This document shows, piece after piece, positions 29,701 through 36,259 of a DNA stretch of 36,534 bases. This stretch comes from Pirellulaceae bacterium. Lineage in GTDB: Bacteria > Planctomycetota > Planctomycetia > Pirellulales > Pirellulaceae. Position numbers and translations under genes: made by a program. The DNA is taken from the NCBI GenBank assembly GCA_029243025.1, contig JAQWSU010000043.1:1-36534 (forward strand), read 5' to 3'. The first letter of the stretch is position 1; the number at the start of each line of letters is the position of its first letter. Below the pieces are notes generated by a model. That model ran no database searches and was not told the origin of the DNA. It worked only from the letters and a program-made list of their open reading frames with translations.

Positions 29701-29806
29701 GTTCGCCGGGCAAGACCTTGGCGGACACGGAACGCATTCCGTAGCTCTCATGAAACAGATCGCGAACGGCTTCCAACGCAAGAATCGGCTTTCCTGTTAT
29801 CCCCAT
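26771..29806 (-). CDS. APH-family kinase / M23 peptidase / class III aminotransferase-fold fusion
   Basis: The product is 1011 aa, with ATG 29806-29804 and GAGG upstream. Residues about 10-335 are an aminoglycoside/hydroxylysine-kinase-like domain, with catalytic HNDANDYNIL (His203-Asp205) and LIDFGD (Asp230). Residues about 415-565 are an M23/LytM-like domain whose metal ligands look intact (His436 and Asp440 in IHLGVD; His527 and His529 in PPHLHL). Residues about 600-1005 are a class III aminotransferase-fold PLP enzyme, with DEVQTGFGR (Asp818) and the PLP lysine in VLGKPMGNG (Lys848). By family knowledge, kinase plus aminotransferase-fold fusions relate to hydroxylysine kinase and 5-phosphohydroxylysine or phosphoethanolamine phospho-lyases. 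Phosphorylation followed by phosphate elimination of an amino alcohol is the likely chemistry. There is no signal peptide, so the peptidase domain's role is puzzling. Confidence 0.92.
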   Translation of the reverse strand: MGITGKPILALEAVRDLFHESYGMRSVSAKVLPGERDLNVCLKMADGRRFVCKVCSPEEEDVRLAQQRVAMERCRDCWFVPRELETKQGEGLVEVTYRSQRYRIRCLEYLSGEPLAELARPSDHLLVDLGEKLALMDERLAPMPADGLDTSFAWNLRDGVEQVRTHLSLVPTRELRELLAMVADRAEEAIRSCATELPQAVIHNDANDYNILVSRELDETGERKISGLIDFGDLSYSFRIAELAIAAAYIVCRRQDHVSAVTHLVRGYHCLQPFAAAELECLWPMMLLRMAVSIVMSFYQQGERPDDPYLSVSRAPMLAALPKVAAQNDRFVTARLRDVCGMGPEADSTSLAGWLAEPTVELFPVMGIPLTEIETPVIKLDVQHAPAGNPESELSVSDLHPPGGYALGRYEEPRLIYQSPLFNIDPEEGGGQRTIHLGVDVFAEKGHAVYAPLDGIVIAAVFRPERQDYGGLLILRHEPIAGPAFFSLYGHLDRESVAAWSVGQAVPRGASLGCLGGPDENGGWPPHLHLQVASDLLGTGDGFPGVAAADEQSVWTAFCPHPAALLGCSAELAKASRWEPSHAASVLRQHHFSKAQSLSYRQPVELVRGFAQYLYDQSGRRYLDAYNNVPHVGHCHPRVVDAAARQMRKLNTNSRYLQGVAGSYAERITSYCPDGLDVCFLLNSASEANELAIRLARQFTGRKAIVVQQAGYHGHTTTLIDASPYKHAGPGGSGPPPWVHVLPLPDPYRGIYRDDYEGRQFASQAKRAITSWAQSDLPPAAVLLETWPSVGGQIVSPPAYLPVVYDTIRAEGGVAIADEVQTGFGRLGDCFWAFERYGVVPDIVVLGKPMGNGHPLAAVVTKRVVADAFENGMEFFSTFGGNSVSAAVGHAVLDVLEDEALPARAKSVGVSLKQGMDVLTRNFSCIGEVRGAGLFWGIELVRDNSSRKPWPELADRIVNRMREQGVLIGTDGIDHNVLKIRPPMPFDENNARQLLSLLEATIRSECPASSE

Positions 29807-30570
29807 TGACTGTTGCCTCGTTGGTCATGCGCCGGATCCGCAAGGCTTTACCGCTTGCCACATGATGCCACCTGATTCCATTTCCCATTTCGCCTAACCT
29901 GACGGCCACTTTTCAATTCAGCTTTCCGCGAATTCGAGGCTCAATCGGCCAACATATTACCAGCGCACCCAGGCGATATGTCCAGGAGGCGGTGTTTTTT
30001 TGTGATCAACCATCGACTTGCACAACCGCGTGATCATCACTTCCAAAACCACGTTTTTCATTTCGAAACACCGCTTCCGTGCCAAAGTCGGCTACGAATC
30101 ACCCGTTGCGGTCACCAGCCGGCCCATGCCCGAACAGCCTGACCTCAAAACAGCACGGTCTCTCGATGGACTGAGAAAGATTTCCCGAGATCGATTTTCG
30201 TGTCAGGGCGAATCGCCCTACCCCCACGATAGCTACCGCGACCCCCTGTCTTTTTGTTTACCCACCTCCGCCTTTCGCCAGCTCCATAAAACGGAACCAG
30301 CCGATGAACCACAGGACAAAGGTGCCATCCGGGAGTATCTGGTTTTGACGTGATCTCCAACAGATTGCCGCCACCAGAATGGGGTGATCCACCCCTCGAC
30401 AACTGGATCGAATCAGATTTGATAGCGACGAAACGCAACGTGGAGAGTACAATTTGCCGGAGTCGTTCGTTCGCTATTCTGTTGAACCGTCGATCAACAC
30501 GCAGCCCAACAACGGCAAAAGTGTCAACACCCTGAGCCCTCTTTACTTGACAAGAATAAGGCAGACATCA
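29807..30570. other. divergent intergenic region, no gene seen
   Basis: This 764-bp region lies between the starts of the fusion gene (minus) and the flavoprotein gene (plus), and should contain both promoters. The flavoprotein frame is open back to 30454, but that part has no start signal. No repeat or small RNA-like hairpin stood out. Confidence 0.4.
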
Positions 30571-32190
30571 ATGAGCGAATTTGACACGATTGTCATCGGG
30601 TCCGGAGCCGGTGGATTGACGACCGCACTCTCTCTCGCGCGCGTTGGCCAACGAGTGCTCGTGCTCGAACAACACAGTTTACCGGGCGGTTGGTGTCACT
30701 CATTTTCGCTCGAAGGATTTCTTTACAGCCCGGGCGTGCATTATATCGGCCAGCTTCAGCCCGGTGGCCGTTTGCGACAAATCTATGAGGGATTAGGGGT
30801 CGCCAATGACCTTACCTTTCTTGAATTGAATCCGGATGGCTTTGACCATGTGGTGATTGGAGATCAGACTTTTGACATTCCCAAAGGTCGACAACGATAC
30901 CTCGCTCGACTCCAGAAAGAGTTTCCCGCCGAACGCCAAAATCTCGACAAACTCTTTTTGTTGATCGACAGCCTCGCCAACGTGAGTGGAAAACCTCGCA
31001 GCCTGCTCGACCAACTACGGTTGGTGACCCTTGGACTGCGTTCGATCGATCATTTGCTTGATCGGGTTGGCATCAAAGACGAACGATTGCGAGCGATTTT
31101 AACCGTCCAGTCGGGTGATCACGGGATGGCGCCAAGCCAGGCTCCGGCCGCATTACACGCAGCCATCATGGCACACTACTTCGAAGGCGGCTATTACCCA
31201 AAGGGCGGAGCTCGATCGATCCCCCGGGCATTCATCCGTGGCTTGACAGCCCATGGGGGTGAAATCCGCGTCAACACCCCGGTTGCCAAGATTCAACTCG
31301 AGGGAACCCACCGACGACGAGCTATCGGCGTTCGGCTTGGGGATGGAACGTTCATCACAGCTGACCAAGTCGTTTCCAATGCGGATCCACACATCACATT
31401 CAACGAACTCATTGGAAAGGAAAACCTAAGTCGACGACTTCAAAAAAGGTTGACGCGAACAGAGTATTCACACTCAGCGATCAGCCTTTTCTGCGCCACA
31501 GATCTTGATTTAGCGGCGATGGGTTTCGACTCCGGCAACTACTGGTGCTCCAACACAGCACGCGTTGAAGAGGTCTATGACCAGGCAAAACGAACCCACG
31601 ACCTAGGAGATGATGATGAACTGCCCGGCATCTTTCTTACCATCACGACATTGAAAGATCGCTCAAAACGCCAAGACGGATTACACACGATGGAATGCTT
31701 CTCATTGGCATCCTACGATTTATTTCAGAAATGGAAGAAATCCGAATATGGGGATCGGCCCGACGACTATGAACGTTACAAGGCGATGCTCAGTGCAAAA
31801 ATGCTGCAAAGCATGGAAAAGTTAATCCCAGGAGTATCACAACGCATCGTGTTTTCGGAACTCGGAACTCCCCTGACCAAAGCTCATTACATCCACGCAA
31901 CACGAGGCTCACTCTACGGAACTTCCAAGCGTTGGAACCAAATTGGCCCCTGGGCTTACCCCGTGAAGACCGAAATCGAAGGCCTGTTCATGTGTGGAGC
32001 AAGCACGGCTGCACACGGCGTGGCTGGCGCGACCGAAACCGGAATCATGGCTGCGAAACAAATTGCCAAATGTCCCGCTCAAGATTTCCTAACCGCGTCC
32101 GGACAACAACTGGTCATCTTACCTTGCGACAGTCCCGAAGAGTGGACCAAGACGAACGAAAACCAAGCATCGAAAAATCCAATTGCGTGA
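30571..32190 (+). CDS. FAD-dependent oxidoreductase of the phytoene desaturase / retinol saturase family
   Basis: The product is 539 aa. The start at ATG 30571 (AAGG upstream) puts the dinucleotide-binding motif at the N-terminus: TIVIGSGAGGLTTALSLARV followed by VLVLEQHSLPGG. The C-terminal FAD-contact region is visible as GLFMCGASTAAHGVAGATETG. The whole resembles CrtI/CrtISO/RetSat-like enzymes that desaturate, isomerise or saturate polyene chains. Planctomycetes often make carotenoids, but no crtB, crtE or other carotenoid gene is visible here, so the substrate is open. There is no signal peptide; it is probably cytoplasmic or membrane-associated. Confidence 0.9.
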   Translation: MSEFDTIVIGSGAGGLTTALSLARVGQRVLVLEQHSLPGGWCHSFSLEGFLYSPGVHYIGQLQPGGRLRQIYEGLGVANDLTFLELNPDGFDHVVIGDQTFDIPKGRQRYLARLQKEFPAERQNLDKLFLLIDSLANVSGKPRSLLDQLRLVTLGLRSIDHLLDRVGIKDERLRAILTVQSGDHGMAPSQAPAALHAAIMAHYFEGGYYPKGGARSIPRAFIRGLTAHGGEIRVNTPVAKIQLEGTHRRRAIGVRLGDGTFITADQVVSNADPHITFNELIGKENLSRRLQKRLTRTEYSHSAISLFCATDLDLAAMGFDSGNYWCSNTARVEEVYDQAKRTHDLGDDDELPGIFLTITTLKDRSKRQDGLHTMECFSLASYDLFQKWKKSEYGDRPDDYERYKAMLSAKMLQSMEKLIPGVSQRIVFSELGTPLTKAHYIHATRGSLYGTSKRWNQIGPWAYPVKTEIEGLFMCGASTAAHGVAGATETGIMAAKQIAKCPAQDFLTASGQQLVILPCDSPEEWTKTNENQASKNPIA

Positions 32191-32419
32191 TCTCAACCGA
32201 GCGATCGATTGTCACTCGAACGAGGCTTTCAATCGCCCGAAGCATTCCTGCATGATTGAAAAATCCGCCCCCCAACAACCGTGGAGCCCATCCTGCCTGC
32301 AAACTATTAACAGAGTGGTTCTTGCAGATCGACAATCTTTCGGATCCGTCCAGCGAAAACGAGTGAACGTTAATCAGCCCGGCATCCAAACGGCTCCGTT
32401 TGGACTTCAAACATTGGGG

Positions 32420-32992
32420 CTATCTTTTGCTCAACTGATAAGCGGCTATTTCCTTTTTCAAGGAAGCTGAATCGCCGTAGTACATCAAAATCAATTTGAT
32501 TTTGTCATCTTGCCATCGGAAATCGATGTGCATCGGAATCGAGACCGACTCCTTCGAAGAACGCCCCACCGCTTCGAACGAGGTCCAAATATTGGTCCAA
32601 ATCGGCGCCATCATATCGCCAGCCTCTTGGTAGGTCTCCGTACTCAAGATATTTTGCGACGGAGCGATGGCGTCGAGCGTGAAGTAGTTGGTGTGTACAC
32701 TTGCCCATCGAAAACGCATGTCTCGAAAGAGCCCCTCGCGGACCAGCTTGAGACGTTTCATGTACGGCTCTCGCCCGTTGACGAATTCCCCAAAACAGGC
32801 CCCCCCCACGTCCTCCGCGAGCATCGCTTCAATGACTTTTGAATCACCCTTTGTCAACGCTTCAAGAAAGTTCCTGGCTTGCTGTGACTTGGGATCCTTT
32901 GTCCTGAGCACGGACTCTTCGTTGTCAGCCCCTCGAACCATTCCGCCGCACCAGGCCAAACAGAATACGGATGCAATAATTATTTTTCCCAT
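32420..32992 (-). CDS. exported NTF2/SnoaL-like protein
   Basis: The product is about 190 aa. ATG 32992-32990 gives a signal peptide (MGKIIIASVFCLAWCGGMVRG) with GGAGG upstream at a somewhat long spacing. The mature part (ARNFLEALTKGDSKVIEAML, then MHIDFRWQDDKIKLILMYYG) has the helix-then-sheet pattern of SnoaL/NTF2-like alpha+beta barrels, often described as 'nuclear transport factor 2 family' or DUF4440-like proteins. The cavity may bind a small ligand; no catalytic residues can be assigned. It is convergent with the flavoprotein gene, 229 bp apart. Confidence 0.75.
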   Translation of the reverse strand: MGKIIIASVFCLAWCGGMVRGADNEESVLRTKDPKSQQARNFLEALTKGDSKVIEAMLAEDVGGACFGEFVNGREPYMKRLKLVREGLFRDMRFRWASVHTNYFTLDAIAPSQNILSTETYQEAGDMMAPIWTNIWTSFEAVGRSSKESVSIPMHIDFRWQDDKIKLILMYYGDSASLKKEIAAYQLSKR

Positions 32993-33759
32993 ATCACTTA
33001 CTATCCTCCACGATTCTTGCTTTTTGATTCGGAGCCACCCGACCTGCGAGCCACAGATGGACAAAAGTTTTTGCACCTCATCTGAATATCTTTAGCCGCC
33101 TGCTTTATTTTTTGCAGAGCTGACAGCGATTTATTACTTGAACGGTCACTATTTCCAGCAACAAACCGATCGCGATCGATGATAATTTCCTTTGAATCAC
33201 GCTTTCATCGGCCTATTTTAATGCGGTTTATTTCACGTTACCGCATTTAATTTTCCTCAGCGTTCGGCTCATCAATCACCAGCCCACCCATCTGGAACAC
33301 TGAGTCGCACGGCAAGCACCCACTGCTTCAACAAGGGTCGGTCAGAACCGCGTTACTCCATCTGAAGCTCGGCAGAGCACGGATCTAAAACGTTGCCAAC
33401 TACGAGGATCCAGGAACGTCAGGGCGCATCCGAAAATCTCGCTGGTTATGCCAGACGCCATTTCTACTCAGAATCGCTTCCGAGGGAACTTCAAAAGGCC
33501 TCGAAATGCACTCTTCCCATGCAACTATTATCATCCAATTGCGTCTTCTGAAGGACTAATGCGTCGAAGAGCGTGACTTCGCCCAATAGATTGTTGGAAT
33601 TGCGAAAAAAACCTCACGCAACCTTGCCGTCTGCCGTCGTTACCGCACGAGACATGCAAAGCAACCTGGGAGCGATGTCCCGTTGGATCGGGTCAGATCT
33701 CAGCTCGTTCGCCCCTGAAGGACGACATTTTCTGTTGGAACCCACCACGAGAAACAACT
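32993..33759. other. intergenic with one inverted repeat
   Basis: No gene is seen in this 767-bp stretch. There is an inverted repeat AATGCGGT / ACCGCATT at 33220-33227 and 33240-33247 with a 12-nt AT-rich centre, flanked by AT-rich sequence. It lies about 230 bp upstream of the NTF2-like gene and could be an operator or a 3' element of another transcript. Confidence 0.45.
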
Positions 33760-34119
33760 TCAAACATCCATTTCCATTTCCATTTCCGACACACCGTCCA
33801 GATAGTCGGCAACTTCCGGCTCAGCCTGGAACACGAGGCAGACAATTCCCACGACCAGCCCAATGGCATCACAGTTGATGATGTTGATGATGAACATAAT
33901 CGGAATGGCTTTACTGTTTCCTGCCCCGTAAGCTCCGGATCCCATCAATTTCGAACCGCGCACGATCGCCATGATCCCGAGCACGAGCGCAAAGACCCAA
34001 GGTAAATAAAGAAAAAGGGTTCCAATCGCGATACCAACAGCGACGAGAATTGTTTGAATTCCGCAGACAAGCTGCATGATTGCGATCGCTTGGACCTTAC
34101 CGGGAGCAGCGGGTGCCAT
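33760..34119 (-). CDS. small integral membrane protein
   Basis: The product is 119 aa with AAGGGAT upstream of ATG 34119-34117. Three hydrophobic segments are visible: IMQLVCGIQTILVAVGIAIG, FLYLPWVFALVLGIMAIV and IPIMFIINIINCDAIGLVVG with its continuation. The proline/alanine-rich start (MAPAAPGKVQ) and the glycine-containing loop suit a small DUF4190-like envelope protein, but I do not recognise a specific family. The C-terminus is odd: SEMEMEMDV, encoded by tandem CATTTC-type hexanucleotides at about 33766-33788. Confidence 0.75.
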   Translation of the reverse strand: MAPAAPGKVQAIAIMQLVCGIQTILVAVGIAIGTLFLYLPWVFALVLGIMAIVRGSKLMGSGAYGAGNSKAIPIMFIINIINCDAIGLVVGIVCLVFQAEPEVADYLDGVSEMEMEMDV

Positions 34120-34734
34120 AACAATATCCCTTCGCTATCGATCAATGAATTGCGTGTGTAACTTAACAGCGACAAAAATTTTCGGAAAGGCCAGTGCATA
34201 TTCCAGCGAATCTTCTCACGTTCGCCATGGCAGCAATAAGGCCACTCCGGGTTTGAGCTTTCGGTGACTCCAGATATCTCGGTTGCACCCGATGTTCAAT
34301 CCCGATTAGACCACTGCCTACACAAGTTATCCGCAAAGAGAGTACCCCGTACAGGCCGCCTACCCATCGCGGCTGAATCACCCTGCGTTTTATCTAAGAT
34401 TATTTCTGTCGGGCACGAATACTTGTCGGCGAGCACCTGCAAAGACGCACGTCGACTTTCGTCTTGACTGACATTCAATCGGTTATCATTGCCATGAATA
34501 TCTGGCCAAGTCGCAACAAGAGAGCAGGGGGGGGCAGCGGGGCCGATGACGTCCGTCACGCAACATGCTGACGTCAGACATTGCTTCAGAACCAAAGCGG
34601 TTTCGAAACAGTGCCCCCATTTCTGAGAACACGCCAGGGCTGTCAAGTGTTGAATCGACTGCCGACATCAACACGTCAACTCAATGACTGTTTTCGCGAG
34701 AAGTCTAGGTCTCCTGCAACAAAAGCCACCTCAG
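34120..34734. other. intergenic, no gene seen
   Basis: This 615-bp region lies between the small membrane protein gene and the leftmost CRISPR-like repeat. It contains an eight-G run near 34527-34534 and a short palindrome CTGACGTCAG at about 34569. No frame is convincing. Confidence 0.4.
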
Positions 34735-34770
34735 TATTCAACGAGGCCGCGACGTATTAGCGCGGGAAGT
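34735..34770 (-). repeat. degenerate CRISPR-like repeat (leader-distal end)
   Basis: This stretch aligns without gaps to the 36-nt repeat but with about nine differences. The core GAGGCCGCGAC and TATTAG are kept, while the CCGCGG arm is altered to CGCGGG. It lies 20 bp beyond the stop of the secreted-protein gene at 34791. Strong decay at the end away from the intact copies fits the last repeat of a CRISPR array read on the minus strand. Confidence 0.65.
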
Positions 34771-34790
34771 GGGTGGATCAGAATACAACA

Positions 34791-35519
34791 CTATTTGCCA
34801 CACGCGCGACGACGACCAGCAAAACGAATCGCACAACAAACACCAATCAACCACAGCACAACACTTGACGGCTCAGGAACTGCTATGGTTTGCCCATGAA
34901 CGTTGTAAAGCCCTGTCTGCAATGCAACGACAAGATCCGCACTTGTCACCAAAAAATCGCCCGAAAAATCACCCTCGTACCAATTAGCAACGTTTCCAGT
35001 TTCATACTTACCGGCTTGAAAGATCGTGACCATATCAGCGCTATCAAATAATCCATCTGCCGTTGCATCGCCTGCCATTTACGATGCCTCATGCGTTATG
35101 TGTGTTTTGTTGTATTGCCACACAGTGTTGCCAACGCCATCGACTAGCACCATATTATGGAACCGCAGTGTGGCACGTAGTGGACGTGTGTCCCCATCAC
35201 TGCGCGAAGCCACAAACAAATCAGTGTCGATTGCCCAATCATAAGCCATGGACCCTATACTATTTGTTTTGCAATTGCCTACCCCTGAATAGCCCTGCCA
35301 ATTGTCGAGCGAAAAATAGCAACTTGTTGCTTTTGTACTTTCCCACTTTGGCAACGAGGCTGGATCCTGCTCGCTAATCACATAGGCGTGCCAAATCGCC
35401 GGTGTGCGGTCATCTAGATCGCCTCGATATTGAATCTCGGTCATGTGCCCGGCGTAACACGCCACGGCCTCCAACAATGTGATTACTATCACCCACGCGA
35501 TAATCTTCACTGTTTGCAT
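34791..35519 (-). pseudogene. secreted dockerin-like/PEP-CTERM protein split by an in-frame stop, lying between two repeats
   Basis: The first part starts at ATG 35519-35517 (AGGGA upstream) with a signal peptide (MQTVKIIAWVIVITLLEAV). It runs 146 codons to a TAA at 35081-35079, immediately followed by ATG in the same frame, and the frame continues to 34791. The second part holds two dockerin-like loops (GDATADGLFDSADMV, GDFSGDFLVTSADLV) and a PEP-CTERM signal (VPEPSSVVLWLIGVCCAIRF plus basic residues). Together they give the layout of a normal planctomycete secreted protein, so the stop looks like a nonsense mutation. Reinitiation at the ATG would give a leaderless 95-aa piece. The N-terminal domain (ending near VDGVGNTVWQYNKTH) is not recognised. 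The gene begins 14 nt after one repeat and ends 20 nt before another. Confidence 0.75.
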
Positions 35520-35532
35520 TTGTTCTATCCCT

Positions 35533-35568
35533 ACTTCAACAAGGCCGCGACTAATTAGCCGCGGAAAG
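35533..35568 (-). repeat. CRISPR-like repeat separating two gene-sized segments
   Basis: A 36-nt copy differing from the most common form at two positions (first base A for G; T to C in the eighth). It carries the full near-palindromic core CCGCGACTAATTAGCCGCGG. It sits between a 762-nt segment to the left and a 508-nt segment to the right. Confidence 0.9.
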
Positions 35569-35594
35569 GGTTTCAATTTGGTTAATTCGGTCAG

Positions 35595-35846
35595 CTAGTA
35601 TTTTCTCCCCTTTACTTCTTTTGCTATTTCAAACGGCTCTAAAACGGCTTTAATTCCCCGATCTTCCGCACTAAAAAATGCCGCCAGTCCCGCTATATAA
35701 TCTCCATGTGCCACGGAATAAAAAAACTGATACTCGTCACGTTCTGCATCGCGGTAACGTTCGGCTTGTTTTCCTGTCCACTCACCCAATTCATTGCGCC
35801 GCGCAATCTCATCGGATCCTGTATTATCTGACACAATGATAACCAT
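35595..35846 (-). CDS. small hypothetical protein in the 508-nt inter-repeat segment
   Basis: The product is 83 aa. The ATG at 35846-35844 directly follows the TAG of the preceding frame and the two are in the same reading frame. The protein is acidic and soluble (MVIIVSDNTGSDEIARRNEL, then HGDYIAGLAAFFSAEDRG) without signal peptide or membrane segment. No family is recognised. It ends 26 nt before the repeat at 35533-35568. The head-to-tail arrangement with a phage-like gene end suggests a pair of adjacent genes lifted together from one source. Confidence 0.5.
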   Translation of the reverse strand: MVIIVSDNTGSDEIARRNELGEWTGKQAERYRDAERDEYQFFYSVAHGDYIAGLAAFFSAEDRGIKAVLEPFEIAKEVKGRKY

Positions 35847-36086
35847 CTAAATGTCTCCCCGTAAAACACCAACGATGAATTTAAAATACTCAGGATCATC
35901 CTCAGCAAAACTTATTGGATCTTTGTAAAGTTGTTCCATTCCCATGGAAAAAACTTCGGTACTATTATTTGCATAGGTTTTGCCAACGTAGCCGGCTGCT
36001 ACCGATGCCCTCACTTTGTAGGGTATTTTTCGAACGGTGGCGTTTTTGAATTTGTCATCGACCGCGTTTGCAAAAGGCTTCAACAA
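35847..36086 (-). pseudogene. 3' fragment of a larger (phage-like) gene abutting a repeat
   Basis: The 79-codon frame begins inside the repeat at 36077-36112: the only possible starts are TTG codons within the repeat, and an in-frame TAA at 36101-36099, also in the repeat, closes it upstream. There is no ribosome site. The sequence has the look of a protein C-terminus (STEVFSMGMEQLYKDPISFA, then DDPEYFKFIVGVLRG). I associate this block with the ends of phage head-associated or related large proteins, from memory and with low certainty. I infer that the 5' part of the gene was lost when the segment was joined to the repeat. Confidence 0.55.
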
Positions 36087-36259
36087 GGCCGCGACTAATT
36101 AGCCGCGGAAAGCGTGTGTTCTGCGCCTGGTGATGTGCAATGTGTGGTGGGCTTCAATAAGGCCGCGACTAATTGGCCGCGGAAAGAAAACGGGAAGCTA
36201 CTGTTTCCTGATTTTGACGCCACGCTTCAATAAGGCCGCGACTAATTAGCCGCGGAAAG
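36077..36259 (-). CRISPR. CRISPR array, three repeats and two normal spacers
   Basis: Repeats lie at 36077-36112, 36151-36186 and 36224-36259, each 36 nt. They begin GCTTCAAYAAGG and end CCGCGGAAAG on the plus strand, with one base difference in each of the first two. Spacers are 36113-36150 (38 nt) and 36187-36223 (37 nt), unrelated to each other. The repeat holds a 20-nt near-palindrome with a single mismatched pair. Read on the minus strand it ends in TTATTGAAGC, like the ATTGAAGC 3' ends of many CRISPR repeats, so transcription is probably leftward with the leader to the right of 36259. No cas gene is identified in the window; subtype cannot be assigned with confidence. Confidence 0.85.

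Noticed and set aside
34264-34467. 67-codon plus-strand frame
   Set aside because: Overlapping frames on both strands, no start signal and no recognisable protein features.
34735-36259. classical integron attC array
   Set aside because: The repeats are uniform 36-mers with no GTTRRRY core, two intervals are 37-38 nt, and no integrase is seen in the window.
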